Source: Bacillota bacterium (GTDB lineage Bacteria; Bacillota; Limnochordia; DTU087; JAAYGB01). From it: DNA of 64,000 nt. The stretch is taken from positions 1-64,000 of the forward strand of contig JAAYGB010000036.1 in NCBI GenBank assembly GCA_012727955.1. Reading direction: 5' to 3'. The translations under genes and the position numbers were made by a program. Shown here in pieces: positions 47,340-56,906 of the stretch (its first letter is position 1; every line of letters starts with the position of its first letter). Below the pieces are notes generated by a model. The model did not search any database. It was not told the origin of the DNA and saw nothing but the letters and a program-made list of their open reading frames with translations.

Positions 47340-47924
47340 GTGGATACCTTTGCCGAGATGGCAGCCAAAGTAGAAGGGATGGTTACCCCCCGGCGGTGGC
47401 GTCACATTCTAGGGGTGATGGAGACCGCAGAGGAGCTGGCGCTCAGGCAGAACTGCAGCCGGGAAGGGGCTCGAGTTGCTGCACTGCTCCATGATTGCGC
47501 TAAGGACCTTCCCAAGAACACCCTGTTGAAATTAATAGAAGATTCTGGTATAGTTTTGGATGAAGTTGAGGGGGAGCTTTACCCCCTGTGGCATGCCCCC
47601 GTAGGTGCGGTGCTAGCCCGCAGGGAGTTTGGGGTTACGGATCTGGACATTTTGGCGGCGATTCGCTATCATACCGTTGGTCGCGCGGGAATGTCCCTGT
47701 TGGAGAAGATTATTTATGTGGCAGATATCATTGAACCCAGTCGTGACTGGCCCGGGGTGGACAAGCTTCGCTCCTTGGTTTTTGCCGATTTTGCTGCCGG
47801 GTGCCTAAAGGCCCTTGATTCTGCCATCACCTTTATTTTGCAGCAAGGATCTTTGCTACATCCCGGGACGGTAGCAGCTCGCAATCAGTTGATCCGAGAG
47901 CAGCGGTCAGCAGAAAGAAGGTGA
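47340..47924 (+). CDS. yqeK: HD-domain Ap4A hydrolase YqeK
   Basis: Symmetrical diadenosine tetraphosphate hydrolase of the HD superfamily, 194 residues. The metal-binding residues are seen in RWRHILGV (His), LLHDCAKD (HD pair) and IRYHTVGR, with the late Asp in VADIIEPSR. GTG 47340 begins immediately after the stop of the methyltransferase gene, so it depends on that gene for translation or read-through. In Firmicutes it normally follows nadD and precedes rsfS, and a role in clearing Ap4A is known for the family. Confidence 0.93.
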   Translation: MDTFAEMAAKVEGMVTPRRWRHILGVMETAEELALRQNCSREGARVAALLHDCAKDLPKNTLLKLIEDSGIVLDEVEGELYPLWHAPVGAVLARREFGVTDLDILAAIRYHTVGRAGMSLLEKIIYVADIIEPSRDWPGVDKLRSLVFADFAAGCLKALDSAITFILQQGSLLHPGTVAARNQLIREQRSAERR

Positions 47925-47928
47925 CAAA

Positions 47929-49257
47929 GTGGCTCTAGAGAATACTCCGCAGGAGTCAATGCCAAACCAGGAGCCGGTCCTTGAGGAGGAACTGGCCCTC
48001 AAGCGGCAGGAGCTGGAGAAAAAACGAGCCTTAAGGGCCAGGAAAAGGCGTCAGCGGCGATTGTTTTATCTGTTCTTAGTAGTTTTGGCGCTGCTTCTGG
48101 CAGGAATTACGGCCTACTATACGATGCAGCGGAATTTTGCGCTACCGACAACTGTGGGTTCATTGCATCGAGGAGAGGATCCAACGGGAGAGACTCCTTT
48201 GCTGGGAAGATTTGACGTGGTAGTTCTGGGGGCCGATGAAAAGCCCGACGATCCCGGCAGAGCAGACACAATTATGGTTGCATCCATTGATTTTGATCAC
48301 CGGCGCTTGTCGGTGATTTCTGTTCCCAGGGATACGATGGTAACTATTCCCGGTCGGCCCGGTAGGCAGCGAATCAATGCTGCCTATGCCTACGGCGGTC
48401 CGGAGCTGACGGTGAAAACTCTTTCCCAGTTGTTTAATATTCCTTTGCAATATTATGTTAGAATAGATTTCCAGGGCTTTATAGATATCGTTGATATTCT
48501 CGGTGGGGTCACCGTCGACATTCAGCGGCCGATGTATTATGAAGATCAGGCCCAGGGTTTGATCATCGACTTGAAGCCGGGCCTGCAAAGGTTAACTGGA
48601 GAACAGGCTCTGGGTTACGTGCGTTTTCGGCATGATGGTCTAGGGGATGTCGCGTTGGTGGATCCCAACCGCAATGTGTATGATGGGCGGATCAATCGGC
48701 AGCAGAAGTTTATCAAAGCCTTTCTCGATGAGCTGCTTCACATCAGAACGGTAACTAAGATTCCCGCCTTGGTTCACTCGGTGATTGGTGCCGTTGAGAC
48801 CAATATTCCCTACTTCCAGGCGATGCGGTTGGCGATGCTAGCCAGCCGAATCGAGGACGGGACCTTCCGCAGTTCCGTGGTGCCGGGCACCTCAGCCCTG
48901 GTGGAAGGGGCCAGTTACTGGGTGGCCGACACCGATCGGCTGGAGTTGATGGTGAAGCGAATGATTTTGGGGGAAGATCAGATTACGGTAGAGGTACTCA
49001 ACGGCAGTGGGATTCGAGGGGCCGCTAGGCAGGTAGCGGAAGGCCTAACCCAACGGGGGTACGCGGTGTTGGGGGTAACCGATGCCGATACCTATGATTA
49101 TGAGAAGACCCAAATCTTCGCTCGGCCGACCCATGACAGCGCGGCCAAAAGCCTTGGAGAGGTTCTCAACACTGGCAGTATCACTCTAACCAATGACATT
49201 CGCGGTAATGATATCGATATGGTGGTTATTGTCGGGAAGGACTATCGGATTGAGTAG
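47929..49257 (+). CDS. LytR-CpsA-Psr family ligase with LytR C-terminal domain
   Basis: Membrane-anchored enzyme that transfers teichoic acid or other anionic glycopolymers onto peptidoglycan. A highly charged cytoplasmic tail (residues 1-45) and one transmembrane helix (about 46-66) come before the LCP domain, with VLGADEKPDDPGRADTIM (in part: RADTIM), SVPRDTMVTIPG and GRINRQQKFI. The C-terminal 100 residues form a LytR_C domain (VEVLNGSGIRGAA). Length 442. GTG 47929 is four bases after the yqeK stop with AAGGTGA. LCP genes are often found here, between yqeK and rsfS. Confidence 0.92.
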   Translation: MALENTPQESMPNQEPVLEEELALKRQELEKKRALRARKRRQRRLFYLFLVVLALLLAGITAYYTMQRNFALPTTVGSLHRGEDPTGETPLLGRFDVVVLGADEKPDDPGRADTIMVASIDFDHRRLSVISVPRDTMVTIPGRPGRQRINAAYAYGGPELTVKTLSQLFNIPLQYYVRIDFQGFIDIVDILGGVTVDIQRPMYYEDQAQGLIIDLKPGLQRLTGEQALGYVRFRHDGLGDVALVDPNRNVYDGRINRQQKFIKAFLDELLHIRTVTKIPALVHSVIGAVETNIPYFQAMRLAMLASRIEDGTFRSSVVPGTSALVEGASYWVADTDRLELMVKRMILGEDQITVEVLNGSGIRGAARQVAEGLTQRGYAVLGVTDADTYDYEKTQIFARPTHDSAAKSLGEVLNTGSITLTNDIRGNDIDMVVIVGKDYRIE

Positions 49258-49281
49258 GAGTTGGGCAAGGAGGGAAGCCAG

Positions 49282-49635
49282 CTGAATTCACGTAAGGTAT
49301 TGGAGACAATCGTGGCGGCTGCTGAGGATAAGAAGGCAGTGGATGTAGTGGTGTTGGACTTGCAGGAGATTACCATCATTGCCGATTACTTTGTGATCTG
49401 CAGTGGTGAGTCCACCCCACAGGTACGCGCCATCTATCGCGGTATCATGGATGATCTGGCTGAGATAGGTGTAACGCCAAATTGGCGCAGTGGCTCTGAA
49501 GAGGGCGGATGGGTGCTGTTGGACTATGGCGGCATCGTTGTCCATGTGTTTCACCACAGCCAACGGGAGTACTATGATCTGGAAAACCTCTGGGGAGACG
49601 CAAAGCGCCTGACGCCCGAGGAAATTTTGGCCTAA
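49282..49635 (+). CDS. rsfS: Ribosomal silencing factor RsfS, probable CTG start
   Basis: Binds L14 of the large subunit and blocks joining of the 30S subunit in starved cells. The family pattern is clear: AAAEDKKAVDVVVLDL, ADYFVICSGES, and GWVLLDYGGIVVHVF with the YYDLENLWGDA ending. A CTG at 49282 lies seven bases after the strong site AAGGAGGG and gives a normal 117-residue protein. The only other in-frame start, TTG 49261, touches its AGGAG site directly and is not credible. It follows the LCP gene and ends before a strong hairpin. Confidence 0.9.
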   Translation: MNSRKVLETIVAAAEDKKAVDVVVLDLQEITIIADYFVICSGESTPQVRAIYRGIMDDLAEIGVTPNWRSGSEEGGWVLLDYGGIVVHVFHHSQREYYDLENLWGDAKRLTPEEILA

Positions 49636-49653
49636 GGCTCAATTGATCAGTTG

Positions 49654-49690
49654 CAGGCAGATACCTATAGAGAAGGGGTATCTGCCTGTT
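49654..49690 (+). terminator. Strong hairpin after rsfS, likely terminator
   Basis: A perfect 12-bp stem, CAGGCAGATACC (49654-49665) with GGTATCTGCCTG (49677-49688), around an 11-base loop. The tail has only TT, so termination may be partial. Confidence 0.65.
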
Positions 49691-49728
49691 CATCGCGGCA
49701 GCGACGGGATAGAGGGGAGATATGATCG

Positions 49729-50100
49729 ATGGACAAGCTGCAGGAATTTCGCGAGTATCGCGAGAGGATGAATGAGAAGATTTTAGCCGAGGGAGATCGG
49801 GCGACAAAGCGGTTTTTCTCCTTAGATTCCTATGCCTATCGGCCGGGGGCCTTGGATTGTAAGACCAAGGAGTTGTTGGGTCTGGTGGCCTCGGCGGTGC
49901 TGCGCTGCAACGACTGTATCGCCTATCATATCATTCGGGCGGTGCAGGAAGGGGCTACCGATGATGAGATCAAGGAGACGCTGTCCATTGCTTTGATCGT
50001 TGGCGGCTCCATCGTGATACCCCATCTGCGTTATGCCTATGATCTTCTGGACCAGGCCCGGCAGGCACAGGCCGAGGGCCATCTCGAGGAATTGGAGTAG
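49729..50100 (+). CDS. AhpD-like/carboxymuconolactone decarboxylase family protein
   Basis: A 123-residue all-helical protein of the CMD/AhpD superfamily. The redox-type motif RCNDCIAYHI is at about residues 63-72, with the two cysteines and the following histidine of AhpD-like peroxidases or disulfide reductases. The actual reaction is not known for this subgroup. ATG 49729 follows GGGGAGAT. It lies between rsfS and yqeM, six bases before the latter, an unusual insertion in this gene order. Confidence 0.85.
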   Translation: MDKLQEFREYRERMNEKILAEGDRATKRFFSLDSYAYRPGALDCKTKELLGLVASAVLRCNDCIAYHIIRAVQEGATDDEIKETLSIALIVGGSIVIPHLRYAYDLLDQARQAQAEGHLEELE

Positions 50101-50105
50101 CCAGG

Positions 50106-50891
50106 ATGCTGCCAAAACCAGAGGGAGCCTACGGAATCTTAGCCCGATTTTACGATGAGTTGATGTTGGAGGCCCTTGACTACTCCCAGTGGTTTGCCGC
50201 ACTCCGGCACCTTCTCGCCAAAGAGGGCAAGCCTTTGTCACCACATCATCGGGTGTTGGACCTGGCCTGTGGCACCGGATTGATGACAGAGCAGATGGCC
50301 CAGGCGGGGTATCAGGTAATTGGGGCAGACCTTTCCGAGGAGATGTTGGCGGTGGCGGAGCAGAGGCTGCGCCGGGCTGGACATTCGGTGCCCCTATTGC
50401 GAGCGGACATGAGGGACTTTGACCTGGGGATCACCTTTGACTGTGTTTTTTGTCTCTGTGACAGTCTGAACTACATAGAGGATTCAACTCAGCTGCCGGA
50501 AGTCTTTGCCTCTGTGGCTAGAGCCCTGAAACCCAACGGAGTCTTTGTCTTTGATGTCAACAGCGAGTACAAGCTCAGTCAGATTTACGGCAGCAATACC
50601 TATGCCGAAATCAGGGATGGCTGGTCCTACATTTGGGAAAACACCTATGACCCTGAACAAGGGATTTGTCAGATGGACCTGGCCTTCTATATTCAGGATC
50701 CCGATGGCAGATTTACCCAGTATCGGGAGCGACACTATGAAATCGCCTTGGACCATGAAGAGATAGTCCGGGCCCTGGCCAGTACAGGGTTTAGTCTCTT
50801 GGGTGTATACGGCGATGACTTTGTCACTTCCCCGGGATCAGACACTGAGCGATGGACCTATCTTGCCGTCAAGGGGAATGTCGGATCTTGA
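50106..50891 (+). CDS. yqeM: Class I SAM-dependent methyltransferase YqeM
   Basis: A 261-residue class I methyltransferase. The SAM-binding motif I is VLDLACGTGLMTEQMA, followed by the acidic ADLSEEML and DMRDFDL. It has the N-terminal YDELM segment typical of the Bacillus YqeM group. The gene order rsfS-yqeM-comEA is that of Bacillus, which supports the name. Substrate unknown. ATG 50106 follows the AhpD-like gene at six bases. The leuS T-box leader begins just after it. Confidence 0.85.
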   Translation: MLPKPEGAYGILARFYDELMLEALDYSQWFAALRHLLAKEGKPLSPHHRVLDLACGTGLMTEQMAQAGYQVIGADLSEEMLAVAEQRLRRAGHSVPLLRADMRDFDLGITFDCVFCLCDSLNYIEDSTQLPEVFASVARALKPNGVFVFDVNSEYKLSQIYGSNTYAEIRDGWSYIWENTYDPEQGICQMDLAFYIQDPDGRFTQYRERHYEIALDHEEIVRALASTGFSLLGVYGDDFVTSPGSDTERWTYLAVKGNVGS

Positions 50892-50916
50892 TCTTAACTT
50901 AGCTGAATGATAGACT
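50888..50916 (+). promoter_or_regulatory. Promoter of the leuS T-box leader
   Basis: TTGATC (50888-50893), a 17-base spacer and TAGACT (50911-50916). The -35 box overlaps the last codons of yqeM. Transcription would start near 50923. Confidence 0.6.
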
Positions 50917-50922
50917 AGAGGA

Positions 50923-51172
50923 AAATTGTGTATACAAAGTCGATGCAGAGGAGTAGTACTCCGAACCCGATTCTGACAGAGAGCCGATGGGTGGTGGAAA
51001 TCGGTGAATTGGCCGGGGGAATCTCGCCTCGAAGACTCCGCAGTGAAGAACATCCTTCCTAGCTGTGGACGGTTGACGCCGTTATCGTTAAAAAGTGGGC
51101 AGTGGGGAACACTGTCAAAATGGGTGGTACCGCGGGTAACTCTCGTCCCTAATGTGGGATGGGGGTTTTTTT
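50923..51172 (+). promoter_or_regulatory. T-box riboswitch, leucine specifier, controlling leuS
   Basis: Senses uncharged tRNA(Leu). The T-box sequence AAAATGGGTGGTACCGCGGG is at 51117-51136. In Stem I, GGAGT (about 50950) pairs with ACTCC (51035-51039) and GATTC with GAATC; the loop between them on the 3' side has CUC (51028-51030), a leucine codon followed by G. AGAGAGCCGATGGG and TGGAAATCGG are upper Stem I motifs. The terminator is a 10-bp stem (51140-51149 with 51156-51165) followed by seven Ts, and it competes with the T-box pairing. Confidence 0.88.
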
Positions 51173-51208
51173 AATATTGGTTACGATGAGTTTTGGAGGT
51201 GGAGTCAC

Positions 51209-53686
51209 GTGGATGAAAGGTACAATTTTCACGCCGTGGAAGCCAAGTGGCAGAAAAAATGGAGTGACAGCAAACTCTACCAAGTGGTAGAGGATGAAAA
51301 TAAGGAGAAATACTACTGCCTCGTAATGTTTCCCTACCCTTCGGGACGCCTACATATGGGGCATGTGCGCAACTACTCCATCGGCGATGCCATTGCTCGC
51401 TTTCGTCGTTTGCAGGGATACAATGTGCTGCATCCCATGGGTTGGGATGCCTTCGGCCTGCCGGCAGAGAACGCGGCAATTAAGAACAACACTCACCCCG
51501 CCAAGTGGACCTGGGAGAACATCGAGTATATGCGGGCCCAGCTGCAGCAGATGGGGATCAGCTATGATTGGGACCGAGAGGTGGCTACCTGCCATCCCGA
51601 TTACTACAAATGGACCCAATGGATCTTCCTCCAATTTTACAAACGGGGTCTAGCCTACAAGAAAAAGGCATCGGTTAACTGGTGTCCCTCCTGCAGTACG
51701 GTGCTGGCCAACGAGCAGGTGGTCAACGGTGCCTGTGAACGGTGTGATACCCCGGTGACCTTGACGGATCTGGAGCAGTGGTTCCTGAGAATTACCGACT
51801 ACGCCGATGAGTTGCTGGCGGATCTCAAGGAATTGCCGGGCTGGCCGGAGAGAGTCAAGACCATGCAAAAAAACTGGATCGGCCGCAGCGAAGGTACTGA
51901 GATCACCTTTGCCATTGAAGGGCTCGATGAGACCATCAGTGTGTTTACCACTCGGCCAGACACGGTATTTGGAGTCACCTATCTGGTCTTTGCCCCGGAA
52001 CATCCCTTAGTGGACCGGCTGATTACCGGAACGGAGCAAGAGGCCCAGGTGCGCCAGTTCATCAAGGAAGTTCAAGCCGAGGATGAGTTTGCTCGGGCCG
52101 CGGAAGATACGGAAAAGAAGGGAATGGAGATTGGCGCCTATGCCATCAACCCCGTCAACGGTGACCGGGTGCCGATCTTGGTTGCCAACTATGTTCTGAT
52201 GGGCTATGGTACCGGTGCTGTGATGGGGGTTCCAGCCCACGATGACCGGGACTTTGCCTTTGCTAAGAAATATGGGCTGGAGATTCGCCCGGTAATTAAG
52301 CCCGTTGACGGCCAGCTTCCAGAACCTATGACGGAATCCTATATTGAAGATGGGGTGCTGATTAACTCCGGAGATTTCACCGGAATGGAAAACAAACAGG
52401 CGATGGTGGAGATCACCAAGTATCTGGAGAGCAAGGGCCAGGGATGCTTCAAGGTGAACTATCGGCTGCGGGACTGGCTGATTTCTCGGCAGCGATACTG
52501 GGGCACTCCCATTCCCATCGTCTACTGTGATCAGTGCGGCATCGTGCCGGTGCCCGAGGACCAGCTTCCAGTGATGTTACCAGAGGATGTTGAGCTGGTG
52601 GCCGGTCGTTCTCCGTTACCCACCTGTGAGGAATTTGTCAATACCACCTGTCCCCAGTGTGGCGGTCCAGCTCGGCGAGAAACCGATACCATGGATACCT
52701 TTATCGATTCCTCCTGGTACTTCCTGCGGTATTGTGACCCGACCAATGCCGGTGAGCCCTTCGCCAAGGAGAAGGCCGACTATTGGATGCCGGTGGATCA
52801 GTACGTTGGCGGAATTGAGCACGCTATTTTGCACCTGCTCTATTCGAGATTCTTCCAAAAGGTGCTCCATGACATGGGAATGACCAAGGACATTGAGCCG
52901 ATGAAGAATCTCTTAACTCAGGGGATGGTGCTCAAGGACGGGGCGAAGATGTCCAAATCCAAGGGCAATGTCGTGGACCCCAGCCACATTATTGAGCAGT
53001 ATGGTGCCGATACCGCCCGGTTGTTTATGCTCTTCGCCGCTCCCCCGGAGAGAGACCTGGAGTGGAGCGAGGCTGGCGTGGAAGGAGCCTACCGGTTCAT
53101 TAACCGAGTCTGGCGTCTCTTTGCCGCTTGGATTGACCGGGTAGCCCCAGTCAAGGCGGCCGTCAATCCCGACGAGCTCACCAAAGCGGACCGGCAAATG
53201 CGCCGAATCGCCCACCAGACGGTGCGAAAGGTAACCGAGGAGATGGAATCGGGCTTTGGCTTTAATACTGCCATCAGTGCTAACATGGAAATGGTCAATG
53301 CCCTGTACAAATACACCGATGAGGTCGGGGAAGCGGCAAGCCTACCGTTGTTAAGGGAATGCTTTGAGTTCTTGGCCTTGAGCCTGGCACCCTTCGTGCC
53401 CCACGTTGCCGAGGAGCTGTGGGAGGCTCTGGGTAATGGGGAGTCGATCTTCCTGGCCACTTGGCCTAAATGGGATGAGGAGGCCACCAAGGCCGAGGAG
53501 ATCACCATTGTGGTGCAGATCAACGGCAAAGTGCGGGATCGACTGGTTGTTCCTGCCGACAGCGATCAGGAGGAGATTAAGGAACAAGCTCTAGAGAGCG
53601 AGCGGATCCAGGAAATGATCCTGGGTAAGGAGATCGTCAAGACTATTGTCGTTCCGAAGAAATTGGTCAACATCGTCGTCAAGTAA
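51209..53686 (+). CDS. leuS: Leucyl-tRNA synthetase
   Basis: Class I synthetase that charges tRNA(Leu). HMGH is at residues 49-52 ([13 protein letters not shown]) and KMSKS at 580-584; a zinc-ribbon-like cysteine set (CPSCSTVL and CERCDTPV) comes after the first half of the Rossmann fold, and the editing domain lies at about 220-420. The C-terminal domain ends [11 protein letters not shown]. Length 825 is normal. GTG 51209 is chosen, nine bases after GGAGG; longer frames run into the T-box terminator. The T-box specifier CUC upstream agrees with the enzyme. Confidence 0.97.
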   Translation: MDERYNFHAVEAKWQKKWSDSKLYQVVEDENKEKYYCLVMFPYPSGRLHMGHVRNYSIGDAIARFRRLQGYNVLHPMGWDAFGLPAENAAIKNNTHPAKWTWENIEYMRAQLQQMGISYDWDREVATCHPDYYKWTQWIFLQFYKRGLAYKKKASVNWCPSCSTVLANEQVVNGACERCDTPVTLTDLEQWFLRITDYADELLADLKELPGWPERVKTMQKNWIGRSEGTEITFAIEGLDETISVFTTRPDTVFGVTYLVFAPEHPLVDRLITGTEQEAQVRQFIKEVQAEDEFARAAEDTEKKGMEIGAYAINPVNGDRVPILVANYVLMGYGTGAVMGVPAHDDRDFAFAKKYGLEIRPVIKPVDGQLPEPMTESYIEDGVLINSGDFTGMENKQAMVEITKYLESKGQGCFKVNYRLRDWLISRQRYWGTPIPIVYCDQCGIVPVPEDQLPVMLPEDVELVAGRSPLPTCEEFVNTTCPQCGGPARRETDTMDTFIDSSWYFLRYCDPTNAGEPFAKEKADYWMPVDQYVGGIEHAILHLLYSRFFQKVLHDMGMTKDIEPMKNLLTQGMVLKDGAKMSKSKGNVVDPSHIIEQYGADTARLFMLFAAPPERDLEWSEAGVEGAYRFINRVWRLFAAWIDRVAPVKAAVNPDELTKADRQMRRIAHQTVRKVTEEMESGFGFNTAISANMEMVNALYKYTDEVGEAASLPLLRECFEFLALSLAPFVPHVAEELWEALGNGESIFLATWPKWDEEATKAEEITIVVQINGKVRDRLVVPADSDQEEIKEQALESERIQEMILGKEIVKTIVVPKKLVNIVVK

Positions 53687-53725
53687 CGAAAGGATCCTTG
53701 GATAGAGCGTTGAAAATAACAGACA

Positions 53726-53813
53726 GAAGGCCTGGCCGTGCCGGCTAGCCTTATCTTTAGCAGCTCCATGCCCCTAAGCCGTGCCCCGAGTGGGTACCCT
53801 TGGGGGCTTTTGT
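53726..53813 (+). terminator. Two successive hairpins after leuS
   Basis: First hairpin: AAGGC-CTGGC with GCCGG-GCCTT around CGT (about 53726-53752), with a three-base bulge. Second: GCCCCGAG-type arm with CTTGGGGGC (about 53781-53809), followed by TTTT. The second runs up to the comEA ATG, so it may also affect comEA translation. Confidence 0.6.
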
Positions 53814-53814
53814 T

Positions 53815-54231
53815 ATGAAATTATCGAGAAGAGAAGATATTGTTCTACTGCTGCTGGCCTTTCTGGTTCTCAGTGGGGCGGGGTTTCGTCTGTGGCTGCG
53901 AGAAGGTGATGTGATCATTGAAGTCTGGGAGGAGTCGGAGGCCAGTCTAGTCCAGGGCTCTTCCAGTTTCGAGGGAGCTGAGTCCCTGCCTTCAGTATCA
54001 ACCCCGTCCTTTGCCGAAACTGGAGCGGCAGAGGCCCTTCGGATTAATGTCAATACCGCCTCTGCCTGGGAACTGGAGCGACTTCCGGGGATCGGACCGG
54101 CCTTGGCAGGGCGAATTGTGGCGGAACGGGAAAGACATGGACCCTTCATCACCGTCGATGAATTGGTTCGAGTCAGCGGCATCGGGCCAAAGGTCTTAGA
54201 GAGATTGCGTCCCCACGTGATCGTCAAATGA
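53815..54231 (+). CDS. comEA: Competence DNA receptor ComEA
   Basis: A membrane-anchored double-strand DNA-binding protein that hands DNA to ComEC. One transmembrane helix (about residues 8-26), a Ser/Glu-rich linker, and two helix-hairpin-helix motifs at the end: INVNTASAWELERLPGIG and VSGIGPKVLERL. 138 residues; shorter than Bacillus ComEA (205), with no SLBB-like part. ATG 53815 follows TTGGGGG at eight bases. It overlaps comEC by four bases; the comEB gene found between them in Bacillus is absent. Confidence 0.9.
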   Translation: MKLSRREDIVLLLLAFLVLSGAGFRLWLREGDVIIEVWEESEASLVQGSSSFEGAESLPSVSTPSFAETGAAEALRINVNTASAWELERLPGIGPALAGRIVAERERHGPFITVDELVRVSGIGPKVLERLRPHVIVK

Positions 54232-56819
54232 GACGCCGGTGGACAAGGTGGTTCCGTCGGCTTTACTACCATCCCCAGCTCAGGTTTCCCGTAGGGTATT
54301 GCCGGGAGTATGGCAGCGCTGTTCTCTCTAGGATGCTTCCGGAGCGTCGCCGGCGGTGGAAACTGCTGGTGAGCCTTGGGGGATACGCCCTGGGCATAGG
54401 TCTTGGGGAGTACACCAGTCTGCAACTGCCTCAGGCAGCGCTGGTGCTGGCGATGATCCTTCTGGGCAGCGGAATATGGTGGTGGCGATATCGCCGGCTA
54501 AATGGCCTGTGGCGAGTTGGGGTAATCCTTGCCCTTGGCCTTGTCTGGACCTGTTTGCGGGCGCCGGTAGCGCCCCAGGGCCCTTGGCTGGAGCGTCCCG
54601 GGACCATTACCGGTACGGTGGTTGGCCTAAGAAGCAGGGAGAGGGACCGAACCCAAGTGGTGGTCCAGGTGGATAGGGTGTACTATCCCGATCTTGAGCA
54701 GCCCAGCGGGAAGGTTTCCTTCAAAGACTCTCCCTTGAACCCAAGGCCCAAGGTCCTGCTCAATATCTATCATCACGGGCAGGAAGGGGAGAGGGAAATC
54801 CTTGCGGGACTGGTTCCGGGACGGCGCCTTTCCTGGCAGGGGGCCTTGCGTTTGCCCGTGGATTCGGGAAACCGAGGCCTTTTTGACTACCGCTCCTATC
54901 TGCGCCGCCAGGGGATAGTCTATACCGCCAGTACCGACTTGGCGAAGCTAACCAGCGGTGACCTGCAGGGATTCATGGTTTGCCGCTGGATTCACCACTG
55001 GCGGCAGGGAATCCTAGATACCATCGAAGAGTTGTTCTTGCCGGCAGAGGCGGCTATCGTCAAGGGATTGGTACTGGGAGATAAGCAGGACATTCCCCAG
55101 GAGACAACCCTGATGTGGCAGAGAGCCGGGATCAGTCACTTGCTGTCGGTGTCGGGACTTCACATCGGTTTGGTTTCCAGCTTGGTCCGTCGGTTAGCCG
55201 CCAAGCTAGGGGGAGGAGGGAGCTTAACTTCCTGGGTGGGAATCGGTGCCGCGGTGGGGATGGCAGCTTTGGCGGGATGGTCCCTGTCGGCACTGCGGGC
55301 ATGTCTGACGGCGACCCTAGTTGTGCTCTTGGCCCGACGGGAAGAAGAGTCTACCAGGAAGGGGTCATCGGGTACCGACGGGTTCTCAATCCTGTGCATT
55401 GCTGCCTGGATAGTTTTGATTTTGTATCCCCTGGCGCTCTTTGACGTGGGGTTTCAGTTATCCTACTCAGCGGTTCTGGGAATTCTGTTGCTAAATTCCC
55501 GGTGGCACCGGGGACAAAAACCCAGTAGAATCGGTGCCAGCCTGGGTATCTCCCTGGCCGCGGGATTGGGCACCTTGCCGGTGGTGGCTTGGTACTTCTT
55601 CAGTGTACCCACCTTGGCACCCCTGGCCAACTTGGTGGCGGTCCCCTTGGCGGGTTTGATTTTGCCCTTGAGCCTGGGGGCTGTGGTGGGGGCTAATCTA
55701 TGGACGCCCCTGGCCCGTCCCTTCGCGCTGGCTGCCACTGGGTTGATTCGAGCCCTGAAGGCGGTGGCTGGGGTCATCGCCAGTGTTCCCGGCTCCCATC
55801 TCCTGGTGGGCCAACCGCCGCTGCCGCTCATCCTGGTCTATATCGCACTGCTTTTGGTGGTCTTGCGGGGGTTGGAGCGACTGCAGTTTCTCGGAAGCCG
55901 AAGTCGAAACCAGCTGTTGCTGGCCTTGACTCTAACGGTAGCAGGGTTCCTGCTGTGGGCTCCTTTGCTGCAGGTCGATTATGCCCGCTTTTCCTTGACG
56001 GCCATTGACGTCGGTCAGGGAGACAGCTGGTTGGTTCGGGATGGAACCGGACTGTCCCTATTAATCGACGGAGGAGGTAGCGATCCCCGCTACTCCAGCT
56101 TTGACGTTGGCAGTCGGATCACTGTGCCCTACCTCCAGCGTCGGGCCTTGGCCCGGGTCCATGGAGTGATCAATACCCATCCCCACCTGGACCACATCGG
56201 GGGACTGTTGACGGTGGTTGAGACCATCCCGGTGAAGGTGGTGGTGGACAACGGCAATCCCGGGAATGCTCCAGCAGCTTGGCGCCTGCGTCAAGGGGCA
56301 ACCCGGTGGGGAGCCCAGCCGTTGACGGTATCCCCGGGCCAGCGGGTGCAAATTAGGACCCAAGAGTCCACAGTGACGGTGTGGCGTCCAGCCCCGGAGG
56401 GGACAGTCAATGACAATGATTTGTCCCTGGTTACTAAGATCCAATCTGGGCCCTGGAGCTTCTTGTTGACGGGAGATCTGGAGAGGGCCGGAATCGAGGC
56501 TCTCCTGAATACTTCGGGAGTGGATCTGTCCGCAGATGTCCTGCAAATTCCCCATCATGGTGGTCGCAATTCCCTGTTGGGACCTTTGATCCGACGGGTG
56601 AACCCCAAGCTGTGCGTCATTTCCGTTGGAAGGAACAATTTCGGTCATCCCGCTGGAGAAACCCTGGATCTCATGGAGCAGTTGGGAATTCCCTATTTGC
56701 GTACCGATCTCCATGGGGAGATTAACCTGATCCTTGGCCAGAGTGGTCGGTACGGAAGGGAAGGAAAGACCCTTTTGGTAACCACGGGCAGGGGAATCAC
56801 AATGCAGGTCACGAAGTGA
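54228..56819 (+). CDS. comEC: DNA-uptake channel ComEC/Rec2
   Basis: An 863-residue polytopic membrane protein that forms the channel for single-strand DNA entry. N-terminal helices and a soluble DUF4131/OB-like part (about 100-260) come before the competence domain with LLSVSGLHIGLV and FDVGFQLSYSAVLGIL. The C-terminal metallo-beta-lactamase-like domain has AIDVGQGDSWL, THPHLDHIGG and IPHHGGRNS, probably the nuclease that degrades the non-entering strand. ATG 54228 overlaps the comEA stop (ATGA). Together with comEA this suggests some capacity for DNA uptake. Confidence 0.94.
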   Translation: MRRRWTRWFRRLYYHPQLRFPVGYCREYGSAVLSRMLPERRRRWKLLVSLGGYALGIGLGEYTSLQLPQAALVLAMILLGSGIWWWRYRRLNGLWRVGVILALGLVWTCLRAPVAPQGPWLERPGTITGTVVGLRSRERDRTQVVVQVDRVYYPDLEQPSGKVSFKDSPLNPRPKVLLNIYHHGQEGEREILAGLVPGRRLSWQGALRLPVDSGNRGLFDYRSYLRRQGIVYTASTDLAKLTSGDLQGFMVCRWIHHWRQGILDTIEELFLPAEAAIVKGLVLGDKQDIPQETTLMWQRAGISHLLSVSGLHIGLVSSLVRRLAAKLGGGGSLTSWVGIGAAVGMAALAGWSLSALRACLTATLVVLLARREEESTRKGSSGTDGFSILCIAAWIVLILYPLALFDVGFQLSYSAVLGILLLNSRWHRGQKPSRIGASLGISLAAGLGTLPVVAWYFFSVPTLAPLANLVAVPLAGLILPLSLGAVVGANLWTPLARPFALAATGLIRALKAVAGVIASVPGSHLLVGQPPLPLILVYIALLLVVLRGLERLQFLGSRSRNQLLLALTLTVAGFLLWAPLLQVDYARFSLTAIDVGQGDSWLVRDGTGLSLLIDGGGSDPRYSSFDVGSRITVPYLQRRALARVHGVINTHPHLDHIGGLLTVVETIPVKVVVDNGNPGNAPAAWRLRQGATRWGAQPLTVSPGQRVQIRTQESTVTVWRPAPEGTVNDNDLSLVTKIQSGPWSFLLTGDLERAGIEALLNTSGVDLSADVLQIPHHGGRNSLLGPLIRRVNPKLCVISVGRNNFGHPAGETLDLMEQLGIPYLRTDLHGEINLILGQSGRYGREGKTLLVTTGRGITMQVTK

Positions 56820-56906
56820 GTAGGGTGTGGTCTATCAGAACCCGGGGAAACCGCCGGGGATCTTGGTTGTTAGTTTCAGACTTAGCTTGGTAGCGGGGGT
56901 ATTGGG

